The notes beneath the pieces are model-generated. The model had not been told where the DNA came from and did no database searches. It saw only the letters and a list, made by a program, of their open reading frames with translations. 64,000 nt of DNA from Curtobacterium caseinilyticum (lineage in GTDB: Bacteria; Actinomycetota; Actinomycetes; Actinomycetales; Microbacteriaceae), in contig NZ_JAUCMN010000003.1 in NCBI RefSeq assembly GCF_030363035.1, positions 248,001-312,000 of the forward strand. The letters run 5' to 3'. Numbering within the stretch: position 1 is the first letter of the stretch; each line of letters opens with the position of its first letter. The position numbers and the translations under genes were made by a program. This document shows, piece after piece, positions 1 to 7,694 of this stretch.

Positions 1-837
1 AGCCTGCGGAGCTCGCGCACGAACGTGATCGGGATCCTGGTGCCGGAGTTCGAACCGTTCTCGACCGAGCTCCTGCGCGGTGTGTCCGCCGCGACGACCG
101 GCACCGGGTACGAACTGCTGGCCTACGCCGGCCTCGAGGCGGGCACCGGTCGACCGGGCTGGGAACGCCGCTCGCTGTCACGGCTCTCCGGCACGCTCAT
201 CGACGGCGCGATCGTCGTGACCCCCTCGGCAGCTCTGTCCGGCGCATCGATCCCCGTCGTCGCGATCGACCCGCACACCGGTCCCGAGGGACACGCCACC
301 GTCGACACGGACAACGCCGCCGGCGCTCGCGACGCCGTGGAGCACCTGCTCGGGCTCGGTCACACCCGCATCGCGCACGTGCAGGGGCGCGGCGACCTCG
401 CGTCGTCGCAACTGCGCGAGGCCGGCTACCGCGACGCCCTCGCCGCTGCCGGCATCACGGTGGACGAGCGTCTCGTGCGGGCCGGTGACTACCAGGAGGA
501 GCGGTCCGCCGCCGTCGCGCACGAGCTCCTGACGCTGCCGGACCGCCCGACGGCCGTGTTCGCCGCGAACGACTCCTCGGCGATCGGCGTGCTGCACGCA
601 GCCGAGGCACTGGGGATCCGCGTGCCCGAGGACCTGTCGGTGGTCGGCTTCGACGACGTCCCGCAGGCGTCCACGACCACCCCGCCGCTCACCACCGTGG
701 CCCAGCCGCTGGCCGACCTCGGCGCGGCGGCGGTCGCGATGCTCATGGCGATGCTCCGCGGCGAGCCGACGAGCGACCACGTGCGGCTGCGCTCGACGCT
801 GCACGTCCGGCGCAGCACGGGGCCGGCCCCCGCCTGA
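1..837 (+). CDS. LacI-family transcriptional regulator, 5' end missing
   Basis: This is the effector-binding part of a LacI/GalR-type repressor. The frame is open from the first base, so the DNA-binding helix-turn-helix lies outside the window and about 278 codons are visible. The periplasmic-binding-protein-like fold is recognisable from the start strand NVIGILVPEF, the segment HLLGLGHTRIAHVQG, the segment FAANDSSAIGVLHAAEALG and the typical C-terminal block LSVVGFDDVPQAS followed by TTVAQPLADLG. Such proteins bind a sugar or related effector and release an operator. The effector cannot be read from the sequence. It converges on the AraC-type gene at 950-1969. Confidence 0.93.
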   Translation, partial: SLRSSRTNVIGILVPEFEPFSTELLRGVSAATTGTGYELLAYAGLEAGTGRPGWERRSLSRLSGTLIDGAIVVTPSAALSGASIPVVAIDPHTGPEGHATVDTDNAAGARDAVEHLLGLGHTRIAHVQGRGDLASSQLREAGYRDALAAAGITVDERLVRAGDYQEERSAAVAHELLTLPDRPTAVFAANDSSAIGVLHAAEALGIRVPEDLSVVGFDDVPQASTTTPPLTTVAQPLADLGAAAVAMLMAMLRGEPTSDHVRLRSTLHVRRSTGPAPA

Positions 838-878
838 CCAGCGCGGCGGCCCCGTGCCCACCGCGCTCCGCGCTCCGC

Positions 879-964
879 GTGCGTCAGCGTGCGTCAGCGC
901 GCGACAGTGCACGTCAGCGCCGCAGCGCGCGTCAGCGCCGCAGCGCGCGTCACCGCCGCAGCGT
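879..964. repeat. Short tandem repeats overlapping a stop codon
   Basis: Two 10-bp units CGTGCGTCAG are followed by two diverged copies, then by 18-bp units (CGCCGCAGCGCGCGTCAG, with one base changed in the second) and a final partial unit. The array fills the gap between two convergent genes and runs through the stop codon (950-952) of the AraC-type gene, so its last residues are encoded by the repeat. Compare the arrays at 2800-2890 and 26005-26048. Confidence 0.8.
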
Positions 965-1969
965 CTGCTTCGGGTACTCGCCGAACCGCTCTGCGTACGC
1001 CGCCGAGAAGCGCCCGAGGTGCGCGAAGCCCCACCGCCGAGCGACGTCACCGACGGCACCGGCCTGCGGCCCGGCCTCGAGCAGCTCCTCGTGGACGCGG
1101 TCGAGTCGCACCTGGCGCAGGTAGGTCAGCGGCGACAGGTCGAACACGCGCCGGAACGACTCCTGCACCGACCGCACGCTCAGCCCGGCGGCCTGGGACA
1201 GGTCGACGATCGTCACCGGCTCGGCCGCGTGGGCGTGGATGTACTCCACCGCGGCGCGGAGCCGTGCGTTCCGCGGCTGGGAGAGCGCGTCCGGCAGGTC
1301 GTCGGACTGCGGGGGGAACATGTCGAGGAAGACCTCGGCGGCGGTGACCTTCGCGTCCTGCCAGGCGTCCGAGTCGGATCCGCCGACCCGGAGCGCCCGG
1401 GACAACGCCGTCAGGGCACCCTGCCAGCGGTGCTCGACCGACTCGGCGGCGCTGCGGCGCGGGTCGATGCGGAGTGCACGGCCGCCCTGCCCCCGGGTGG
1501 CGGCGACGCGGCGGACGAACTCGCGGTCGAAGTGCACGAGCCGCTGGTCGTAGTCGGCGGTCGTGAAGGAGAACTCCTCGTCGGCGGGGAACAGCACGGG
1601 CACGTCGTGCGCCATCGGCCAGCGCTCACCGCGCATCTCGATCTCGCCCGTCCCCGCACTGATCCACGTGACGACGTAGTCCCCGCCACCGGGCATCCAC
1701 CCGCGGATCTCGCCGTGCATCTGCGACCGACGGATGGTGACCTCGCTGTCACCGATCGCGGTGTAGCGGTAGTCGAACCGACCGTTCGACGGCGCGGCAC
1801 TCCAGCGTTCGCCCGCGTAGATCCCGCCGAGGTCGTGGACGGCGGCTTCCGGTCGCGTGCCGGACACCTCGAACCGCACCGGTGCGATGGTCTCCTCGGC
1901 GCCGAAGGCCTCGATCAACGGGTCAGCCACGTCGCCCTCGCTCACGGCCGACTGTCCACATCGCGCCAT
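950..1969 (-). CDS. AraC-family transcriptional regulator
   Basis: A 339-residue regulator with a long N-terminal sensing region resembling the AraC_binding_2 type and a C-terminal AraC/XylS double helix-turn-helix. The C-terminal part shows VTIVDLSQAAGLSVRSVQESFRRVF (first HTH, here described by its ends VTIVDL and FRRVF), then LSPLTYLRQVRLDRVHEEL and WGFAHLGRFSAAYAERFGEYP, the classical second HTH and signature. The start at 1969 is chosen because translation upstream becomes arginine-rich noise. It is divergent from the MarR gene with 82 bp between starts, so both probably share a control region. The effector and targets are unknown. Confidence 0.9.
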   Translation of the reverse strand: MARCGQSAVSEGDVADPLIEAFGAEETIAPVRFEVSGTRPEAAVHDLGGIYAGERWSAAPSNGRFDYRYTAIGDSEVTIRRSQMHGEIRGWMPGGGDYVVTWISAGTGEIEMRGERWPMAHDVPVLFPADEEFSFTTADYDQRLVHFDREFVRRVAATRGQGGRALRIDPRRSAAESVEHRWQGALTALSRALRVGGSDSDAWQDAKVTAAEVFLDMFPPQSDDLPDALSQPRNARLRAAVEYIHAHAAEPVTIVDLSQAAGLSVRSVQESFRRVFDLSPLTYLRQVRLDRVHEELLEAGPQAGAVGDVARRWGFAHLGRFSAAYAERFGEYPKQTLRR

Positions 1970-2051
1970 CGCTCTCGTTATCCGGATACGGTTCTGGGGT
2001 AGGCGCGGCGTAGTGTCGCGGGCGACCGATGCGCACCGAGGGGGCGACCAC

Positions 2052-2498
2052 GTGAGTGAGATCGACCTGACCGCAGCGCTGACGCGGCTCGAGGCCGCGA
2101 TGGGAGCCCTGCGGGGACGGCTCCGCGAGCGCCTGTCCGTCTCCGGCGCGGACCTGACGGTGCTGCAGTTCGTCGCGCGCGCTGCCGCAGCCGACCGCCG
2201 GGTCCGGGTCAAGGACCTGGTGACGCACCTCGACCTGACGAGCCCCGCGGTCACCGGCACGGTCGACCGCCTCGAGCGGGCCGGGCACCTGTGCCGCGTG
2301 CCGAACCCGGACGACGGCCGCAGCCGGTTCATCGAGCTGACGCCGGAGACCCAACGTGCCTACGCCGCGGCGATGGACAGCACGAACGAGCATCTGCACG
2401 AGCTCCTGTCCTCCTTCTCCGAGCGTGAACGCGCGCGGTACGTCCGCGTGATCGAGCGGGTGATCGAGGCGCTCGAGCACGGCGCACCGACCCCCTGA
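2052..2498 (+). CDS. MarR-family transcriptional regulator
   Basis: A 148-residue winged-helix regulator of the MarR family. The recognition region is VKDLVTHLDLTSPAVTGTVD (roughly residues 57-76) followed by the wing LCRVPNPDDGRSRFIELT with the family's DxR motif. The GTG start at 2052 is chosen because it has the purine-rich GAGGGGG about 8 bases upstream and leaves a normal family length; the reading frame extends further upstream without coding character. It is divergent from the AraC regulator. MarR proteins act as dimers that repress transport or stress genes until a small ligand binds; the ligand here is unknown. Confidence 0.9.
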   Translation: MSEIDLTAALTRLEAAMGALRGRLRERLSVSGADLTVLQFVARAAAADRRVRVKDLVTHLDLTSPAVTGTVDRLERAGHLCRVPNPDDGRSRFIELTPETQRAYAAAMDSTNEHLHELLSSFSERERARYVRVIERVIEALEHGAPTP

Positions 2499-2554
2499 CG
2501 GCAGGCTACGGGCGCTCGAGGGCACTCCCGGAGCATTTGTCCATCAAGCGCAGT

Positions 2555-2573
2555 TAGGTCACTTCTCGACCTA
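2555..2573. promoter_or_regulatory. Inverted repeat TAGGTC-N7-GACCTA
   Basis: Perfect 6-bp arms with a 7-bp spacer lie in a locally AT-richer stretch about 90 bp ahead of the small gene at 2662. The position suits a dimeric regulator's operator at a promoter. Which protein binds is not known. Confidence 0.35.
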
Positions 2574-2619
2574 TCTTGCCGGACGCGAGGGGTGCTCGCC
2601 CGTACCGTCGTCGGTGGGT

Positions 2620-2635
2620 ACCCCCACTCGGGGGT
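2620..2635. promoter_or_regulatory. C5/G5 inverted repeat ACCCCC-ACTC-GGGGGT
   Basis: The stretch GTACCCCCACTCGGGGGTGT lies just upstream of the ribosome-binding site of the gene at 2662. G/C-tract inverted repeats flanked by TA resemble sites bound by CsoR/RcnR-type metal sensors and the clearer copy at 49917-49947, but it could also simply be a leader hairpin. Confidence 0.3.
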
Positions 2636-2661
2636 GTGCAACAGGGAAACGGGGAGGAACC

Positions 2662-2814
2662 ATGGGTTCGTACCAGTCCGAGCCGGGCATCGACCCGGTG
2701 CGCATCGAGACGTTCCGACGGATGCGCAAGCGGTGGAAGTACGGCGAGCTGCAGGACGCGAACGGCCTGTACGCCGACTTCTTCACCGACACCGCCCGCG
2801 ACGCACGTCGCTGA
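2662..2814 (+). CDS. Small conserved-looking protein, 50 aa, unknown function
   Basis: A 50-residue acidic/basic mixed protein beginning MGSYQSEPGIDPVRIETFRR. A strong GGGGAGGAA ribosome-binding site sits 5-7 bases before the ATG, and third codon positions are almost all G or C until the tail. No signal peptide, membrane segment or known motif is visible. The last residues DARR and the stop codon are encoded by the first unit of a 24-bp tandem array, so the C terminus may have been reset by repeat expansion. Its function is unknown. Confidence 0.6.
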   Translation: MGSYQSEPGIDPVRIETFRRMRKRWKYGELQDANGLYADFFTDTARDARR

Positions 2815-2890
2815 CGACAGCACGACGCACGTCGCTGACGACAGCACGACGCACGTCGCTGACGCTGGTTCGACGCACCTCGCTGACGGC
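2800..2890. repeat. 24-bp tandem repeat, about 3.8 copies
   Basis: Units start at 2800, 2824, 2848 and 2872. The first two are identical, the third has a changed tail and the fourth is partial with one substitution. The unit contains CGCACGTCGCTGACG, so every copy carries the same in-frame TGA as the end of the gene at 2662-2814. It lies between convergent genes. Confidence 0.9.
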
Positions 2891-2940
2891 GTGACCCGGC
2901 AACGCACGTCACCGACACCGCGCCCGGTCTCGTGACCGGC

Positions 2941-2988
2941 GACGGACGGGAGGCCCGTGGCGGATCCGCCACGGGCCTCCCGTCCGTC
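2941..2988. terminator. Perfect 48-bp palindrome, bidirectional terminator-like (family copy 1)
   Basis: The two 24-base arms are exact complements, left arm beginning GACGGACGGGAGGC, centred on GGATCC. It sits between convergent genes (ends 2814 and 3027). No T-tract follows on either strand, so if it terminates transcription it does so as a U-less hairpin. The outer arm recurs at eight other sites in the window. Confidence 0.75.
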
Positions 2989-3026
2989 CGGGGCCGGGCT
3001 CCTCGCCGGTCGGCCCGTCACGGTCG

Positions 3027-3875
3027 TCACCCCTTGACCGCACCGGACGTCAGGCCCGAGACGATCGACCGGCGGAAGACCAGCACGAGGATGACGATCG
3101 GGATCGTCGCGGCCACGCTCGCCGCGAAGATCTGGGCGAACGGCACGGTGAACTGCGTGCCGAACAGGGCGATGCCGACCGGGATCGTCCGGAACGAGTT
3201 CTCGCTGTTGAACGTCAGCGCCATGAGGAACTCGCTCCACGACGCGGTGAAGGTGAACACCCCGACCGTGAACAGACCCGGCTTCGCCATCGGCAGGATC
3301 ACCGACAGCACGGTGCGCCAGGCCCCGGCGCCGTCGATCTCGGAGGCCTCCTCGATGGTGGAGGGGATCCCCTGCAGGTAGTTGCGCATGATCCAGATGG
3401 CGAAGGGCAGGTTGAACGCGACGTACGGCACGATCAGCCCCGGGTACGAGTTGAGCAGCCCGAGGTTGCGTTCGAGCAGGTACAGCGGCGTCAGCACGGC
3501 GATCGCCGGGAACACGGAGAGCATGAGCAGCGAGGTCATGATCGCCGTGCGGCCCTTGATCCACCGGCCGGCGAGCGCGTAACCGGCGAGGAACGACAGC
3601 GCGAGCACGATCACCGTCGTCGACACGGACACGACCACGCTGTTCACCATGTACTGCCCGAGGGCGTTGTCGCGGAAGGCGACCACGAAGTTGTCGAACG
3701 TCAGGGCCTGCGGGAACGCGGTCGGCGGCGACTGGGCGATCTCGGACGACGGCTTGAGCGACGTCGACACGAGCCAGTACAGCGGCAGCGCCGTGAGCAC
3801 CGCGATGACGACACCGCTGACGTTCACGGTGTTGATCCACTTCCGCCAGCCCTTGCGGACACGTTGACGGGGCAT
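3027..3875 (-). CDS. Carbohydrate ABC transporter permease (MalG type)
   Basis: A 282-residue inner-membrane permease of the MalG family with six predicted hydrophobic segments, the first at about residues 16-37. The cytoplasmic EAA loop that contacts the ATPase is present as EEASEIDGAGAWRTVLSVIL in the second half. It is the last gene of a binding-protein/permease/permease operon. Its start codon shares a base with the preceding permease's stop codon region, so translation is coupled. No ATPase is encoded nearby; as is common in actinobacteria, a shared MsiK-type ATPase elsewhere probably energises it (inference). The sugar is unknown. Confidence 0.93.
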   Translation of the reverse strand: MPRQRVRKGWRKWINTVNVSGVVIAVLTALPLYWLVSTSLKPSSEIAQSPPTAFPQALTFDNFVVAFRDNALGQYMVNSVVVSVSTTVIVLALSFLAGYALAGRWIKGRTAIMTSLLMLSVFPAIAVLTPLYLLERNLGLLNSYPGLIVPYVAFNLPFAIWIMRNYLQGIPSTIEEASEIDGAGAWRTVLSVILPMAKPGLFTVGVFTFTASWSEFLMALTFNSENSFRTIPVGIALFGTQFTVPFAQIFAASVAATIPIVILVLVFRRSIVSGLTSGAVKG

Positions 3876-4870
3876 CAGGCATCCCCTCCCTTCGCCTGGT
3901 TCCGGAAGGCCCGGAGGAACAGCAGACAGCCGACGGCCACGATGACCGCGGTGCTCGTGGCGATCGCGGCGCCCGGGCCGATGTTGATGTCCTGGAAGAG
4001 CACCTTGTAGCCCATGATCGCGAGCGACTGGGTCGTCGTGCCCGGGCCGCCGTTCGTCAGCACGAACGGCAGGTCGAAGACGCCGAACGCCTGCAGCACA
4101 CGGAACAGCACCGCGATGGTCAGGGTCGGGGTCAGCTGCGGGACGACGACGCGCCAGAACGTCTGCCACCCGTTCGCCCCGTCGAGCTCGGCCGCCTCGT
4201 ACAGGTCCTCGGAGATCTGCACGAGGCCGGCGAGCAGGATGATCGCCACGAACGGCGTCGTCTTCCAGATGTCGGCGACCATGAGCCCCGTGATCGCGGG
4301 GACCGGTTCGCCGAGGATCACCGGGGCGTCACCGAACAGGCCGAAGAACCACGTCGCGACCCCGTACGTCGAGTCGTAGATGTACTTCCACAGCTGGGCG
4401 TTGACGATGGTCACGAGCGACCACGGCACGAGGAGCAGCGCGAGCATCCACCCGCGGGTGACCCCGAGACGCTCGAGCACGAGGGCGACGAGCATGCCGA
4501 GCACGAGCTCGACCGACACCGTCACCACCGTGTAGAGCACCGTGAAGCCGAGCGCCCGGTACCAGTCGGCACTCTGCAGCAGGGCCGCGTAGTTGCCCAG
4601 ACCGAAGCCCTGGATGCTGAACCCGTCGTAGCCGATCTCGACGTCCGCGAAGCTCAGGACGATCGAGTACACGACCGGGAAGATCGTGACCGCCGCCACG
4701 ACCAGCAGCGCCGGGGCCGCGAAGCCCCATGCGCCGCGTGCGCGGACACGCTCCATGCGCGACCGTCCGCTCGTCGGGCGGTACCCGTCGTGGCGACCCG
4801 TGTCCGGCGTCCGGCCCGTTCCCGACCGCACGGCTCCCGTCGACGGCCGTGTCCCGGTGCCGGCGCTCAC
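3875..4870 (-). CDS. Carbohydrate ABC transporter permease (MalF type)
   Basis: A MalF/UgpA-type sugar permease with six hydrophobic segments and the EAA loop EAAELDGANGWQTFWRVVVP. I chose the GTG at 4870 because it forms a GTGA overlap with the stop codon of the binding-protein gene, giving 331 residues with a low-complexity, hydrophilic 38-residue leader. An ATG at 4756 (293 residues) would give the more usual family length and is the alternative. It works with the permease at 3027 and the lipoprotein at 4867. Confidence 0.92.
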   Translation of the reverse strand: MSAGTGTRPSTGAVRSGTGRTPDTGRHDGYRPTSGRSRMERVRARGAWGFAAPALLVVAAVTIFPVVYSIVLSFADVEIGYDGFSIQGFGLGNYAALLQSADWYRALGFTVLYTVVTVSVELVLGMLVALVLERLGVTRGWMLALLLVPWSLVTIVNAQLWKYIYDSTYGVATWFFGLFGDAPVILGEPVPAITGLMVADIWKTTPFVAIILLAGLVQISEDLYEAAELDGANGWQTFWRVVVPQLTPTLTIAVLFRVLQAFGVFDLPFVLTNGGPGTTTQSLAIMGYKVLFQDINIGPGAAIATSTAVIVAVGCLLFLRAFRNQAKGGDA

Positions 4871-6186
4871 AGCGCGTCGCCCGTCAGTGCCAGCGCGATC
4901 GCCGAGGCCATCGCGTTCGTGCCGCCGTCGACCGAGGTCTGACCGCCGAGGATGCTGTTGCCGTTCTGGTAGACGCCCTGCGACACCTTCGGGTAGTACG
5001 CCGTCGAGGTCGGGCGGGGCACCAGCGTGATGCCCGCGGCGGTGTCGTAGGTCGGGCGCTGTTGGCGCTTCGCGTCCTGGCTGACGAGGCTCGCGCTGCG
5101 GGCCGGCAGGACCCCGCCCTCGCGGGTGAGGAACTGCTGCGCGGTCTCGCTCGACATCCAGGCCGCGAAGGTCAGCGCCGCTGCGGGCTGCTGCGTGTGC
5201 GGGTTGATGTAGTTCCCCCACCCGCCGATCGTCGAGTGGTTGTCCTGCATGCCGTCGAAGGTCGGGCGGGCGGCGAGGCCGACCTTGCCGGCGACCGCCG
5301 AGTCCGGGCCGTTCGCGATGCCCCACGCGTACGACCAGTTCCGCAGGAAGGCCGCGCGGCCGCCGGAGAAGGCGTCGTTCGTGTCCTGCTCCTGGTAGGT
5401 CAGCGTCGCGCGGGGGCTGGCACCGTCGGTGACGAGCGACCGCATGAACTCGAAGGCGCGCTTCGTCTCCGAGCTCGTGGTCGCGGGGGCCGTCAGGTCG
5501 TCGTTGAGCAGCGACCCGCCGGCGTCGGCGACGAACTCGGTGACGTTGCAGGTGAGGCCCTCGTAGACGTCGCCCTGGAACGCGAAGCCGTAGTCGACGT
5601 CCCCGGTGTCGACGAGCTTCGCAGCGGTGTCCTTCACCTCTTCCCACGACCGCGGCACCTGGAACCCGTGCTTGTCGAGCAGGTCCTTCCGGTACAGGAA
5701 GAACGACTCGTCGATGTAGAGCGGGAACATGTAGTACGTCCCGTCGACGCTGGCGGCCAGGCGGAGGCCCTCGGGGAACTGCTCGAAGAAGTCCTCCCCC
5801 ACGAGCTGGTTGACGGGCGTCGCGAGCTTGTTCTTCGCGAACTGCCCGGGCCACGCCACGTCGCCGAGGTACACGTCCGGGGTGGGGCTGCCCGCGGCGA
5901 TCTGGGTCGTCAGGCTCGTCCGGTTCGTGTCGGTGTCGCTCGGCGCACTGACGATCCGGACGCGGATGTTCGGGTGCTCCTTCTGGAACTCCGCGATGAG
6001 CCGGCGGCGGAGGTCCCCACCGTCCTTCGAGGCGACCTGCCCGGCCCACCAGCTGATCGTGACGTCACCCTCGGGCGGGTCGGTCGGCCACTCCTCGACG
6101 GTCGTGCGCTCCGGCCGGGTCGAGCAGCCGGCGAGCAGCAGCACCCCCGTGCCCCCGAGCAGGAAGAGCCTGCGGTCGATTGCCAT
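4867..6186 (-). CDS. Sugar ABC transporter substrate-binding lipoprotein
   Basis: A 439-residue extracytoplasmic solute-binding protein of family 1. The N terminus MAIDRRLFLLGGTGVLLLAG runs into a lipobox with Cys21, so it is lipid-anchored outside the membrane. Typical features follow: ISWWAGQV, FQKEHPNIRVRIV, TPDVYLGDVAWPGQFAKN, and DESFFLYRKDLLDKHGFQVP. The start at 6186 is supported by AGGAGGA a few bases upstream. It is the first gene of the leftward import operon and lies behind the LacI-type gene 6433-7452. The ligand is presumably a mono- or oligosaccharide and cannot be named. Confidence 0.94.
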   Translation of the reverse strand: MAIDRRLFLLGGTGVLLLAGCSTRPERTTVEEWPTDPPEGDVTISWWAGQVASKDGGDLRRRLIAEFQKEHPNIRVRIVSAPSDTDTNRTSLTTQIAAGSPTPDVYLGDVAWPGQFAKNKLATPVNQLVGEDFFEQFPEGLRLAASVDGTYYMFPLYIDESFFLYRKDLLDKHGFQVPRSWEEVKDTAAKLVDTGDVDYGFAFQGDVYEGLTCNVTEFVADAGGSLLNDDLTAPATTSSETKRAFEFMRSLVTDGASPRATLTYQEQDTNDAFSGGRAAFLRNWSYAWGIANGPDSAVAGKVGLAARPTFDGMQDNHSTIGGWGNYINPHTQQPAAALTFAAWMSSETAQQFLTREGGVLPARSASLVSQDAKRQQRPTYDTAAGITLVPRPTSTAYYPKVSQGVYQNGNSILGGQTSVDGGTNAMASAIALALTGDAL

Positions 6187-6277
6187 CCGTCCTCCTCGAC
6201 GTGGGGCGCCCCTGCGCCCGGCGATCCTGTGCACCCACCCTGGCGATGCTCCCTGAGTGCGCGCACAGGTGCGCGCT

Positions 6278-6323
6278 CCGGACGGGAGGCGCGGCGCCCG
6301 CCCGCCATGCGCCTCCCGTCCGG
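6278..6323. terminator. Inverted repeat, terminator-like (family copy 2)
   Basis: Fifteen-base arms CCGGACGGGAGGCGC (6278-6292) and its complement (6309-6323) enclose a 16-base loop. It lies downstream of the lacI-type gene ending at 6433 and ahead of the binding-protein gene starting at 6186, so it separates the two transcription units. Confidence 0.7.
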
Positions 6324-6373
6324 CGGGTGGGCGCGCGACCAGCGGTCGACGCTCGGCCGCGAGCCTCGGCCAG

Positions 6374-6413
6374 GCGGACACCTTCGCGGCGTACGCACCG
6401 CGAACGTGTCCGC
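6374..6413. terminator. Long hairpin flanked by 10-bp direct repeats
   Basis: Sixteen-base arms with a single C-C mismatch (GCGGACACCTTCGCGG against its complement) form a strong hairpin just beyond the lacI-type stop codon. It is framed by direct repeats GCGAGCCTCG at 6359-6368 and 6418-6427. It may be the primary terminator of the regulator, with copy 2 of the palindrome family as backup. Confidence 0.5.
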
Positions 6414-6432
6414 AGAGGCGAGCCTCGCCTAC

Positions 6433-7452
6433 TCAGCGCGCGGGGGCCGGTGCGGTGGAGTCGGCCTCGCGCAGCTCGCAGGGCAGCAGGAAGTGCGGCA
6501 GGTCCACCGAGGTACCGTCGAGCTGGTCGATCAGGGCGTCGGCCGCGCGGACACCGAGCTCCCGGCCGGGGGCGATCATCACCGAGAGCCGCGGGTGGTG
6601 TTGGTCCCCCGCGGCGGCCGAGGAGGCGATGCTCAGCACCGACACGTCGTCCGGGACCCGGCGGCCGGCGGCGTAGAGCCCGACCAGGAGCCCGGCCGCC
6701 GAGTCGTCCTTCATGACGAGCACCGCGGTGACGGCCGGGTCGGCGTCGAGCAGCTCGCGGGCTGCCTCACGTCCGCCGTCGCTGCCCGGACCGGCGTACA
6801 CGACCGTCCCGGCGAGACCGCGGTCGGCGACGGAACGGCGGAAGGTGTCCTCGACGCGGAGGTGCGGTGCGTACCCGGCCATCGGCGTGCCGTCGAGGTT
6901 CTCGAGCACGAGGCCGAAGCGGCGGTGCCCCAGGCCCTGCAGGTGGTCGAGGCCGTCCTCGATCGTGGTCTCGAAGTCGATGTCGACGAACGGCAGCGAC
7001 GTGCTGTCCCGCGTGCGCCCGATGAGCGTGAAGGGCACCCCGAGCTCGGACAGCTTCACCACACGGGGGTCCTCCATGCGGACCTCCATCAGGACGACGC
7101 CGTCGACGAGCCCGCCGGACACGAGGTCGTCGAGGTCCTCACCAGCCGGGTCCACGGGCCAGAGCACCAGGTGGTACCCGCGCTCGGACGCCCGCTCGGC
7201 AGCGCTCATGAAGAAGTCGGACGTGGTGGAGCTGAACCGGTTCCCGGTGGTCGGGAAGAGCAGTGCGACGATGCGGGTGCGACGGCTGGCGAGCGCCCGG
7301 GCGACCACGTTGCCGCGGAACTTGAGCTCACGCATCGCCGCGGTGACCTTCGCGGTCGTCGCGGGCGTGACGTACTTCGTGCCGTTGACGACGAACGAGA
7401 CGGTCGCGATGGACACCCCCGCTCGGTCGGCGACCTGCTGCATCGTGGCCAT
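6433..7452 (-). CDS. LacI-family transcriptional repressor
   Basis: A complete 339-residue LacI/GalR repressor. The N-terminal helix-turn-helix MQQVADRAGVSIATVSFVVN is followed by the hinge and the sugar-binding core (RIVALLFPTTGNRF, VDGVVLMEVR, GHRRFGLVLENLDG, AVLVMKDDSAAGLLVGLYAA). The start at 7452 places MATMQQVADRAG at the N terminus, as usual. It is divergent from the import operon at 7695, with a twin palindromic operator between them, so it most likely represses that operon and itself. It may also act on the leftward importer, but no such site is visible there. Confidence 0.95.
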   Translation of the reverse strand: MATMQQVADRAGVSIATVSFVVNGTKYVTPATTAKVTAAMRELKFRGNVVARALASRRTRIVALLFPTTGNRFSSTTSDFFMSAAERASERGYHLVLWPVDPAGEDLDDLVSGGLVDGVVLMEVRMEDPRVVKLSELGVPFTLIGRTRDSTSLPFVDIDFETTIEDGLDHLQGLGHRRFGLVLENLDGTPMAGYAPHLRVEDTFRRSVADRGLAGTVVYAGPGSDGGREAARELLDADPAVTAVLVMKDDSAAGLLVGLYAAGRRVPDDVSVLSIASSAAAGDQHHPRLSVMIAPGRELGVRAADALIDQLDGTSVDLPHFLLPCELREADSTAPAPAR

Positions 7453-7570
7453 GACGCCTCCTGGAGCGGTCGGGACCGTCGCCGGGGCGGTCGGGCACCG
7501 TCGCGGTCGCTCGCCGGACGGGTCGCGGGGTCGACCGCGACGAGACGAGCATAGCCCTCGCACGAGTCGA

Positions 7571-7600
7571 GAAAAGCGCTTTACAGGTGAAGCGCTTTTC
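7571..7600. promoter_or_regulatory. Twin LacI-type operator
   Basis: GAAAAGCGCTTT (7571-7582) and AAGCGCTTTTC (7590-7600) carry two CG-centred palindromes AAGCGCTT and are themselves inverted copies of each other. This AT-flanked GCGC core is the form recognised by LacI/GalR repressors. It sits between the divergent repressor (start 7452) and importer operon (start 7695), so it probably controls both. Confidence 0.85.
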
Positions 7601-7694
7601 TGTTAGCTTCTCGCCCCAGGACCACCGCGACGACGACGTCAGTGGAGTCGTCGCACCGCGTCCTCCCCGCATCCGCGAAGAGAAGAGCAGTGCA

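Noticed and set aside
4729..7554. A 941-codon open frame on the plus strand opposite the sugar importer and LacI genes
   Set aside because: Its translation is Arg/Val/Glu-rich without domains, and the opposite strand encodes four clear family proteins. It is an artefact of high GC.
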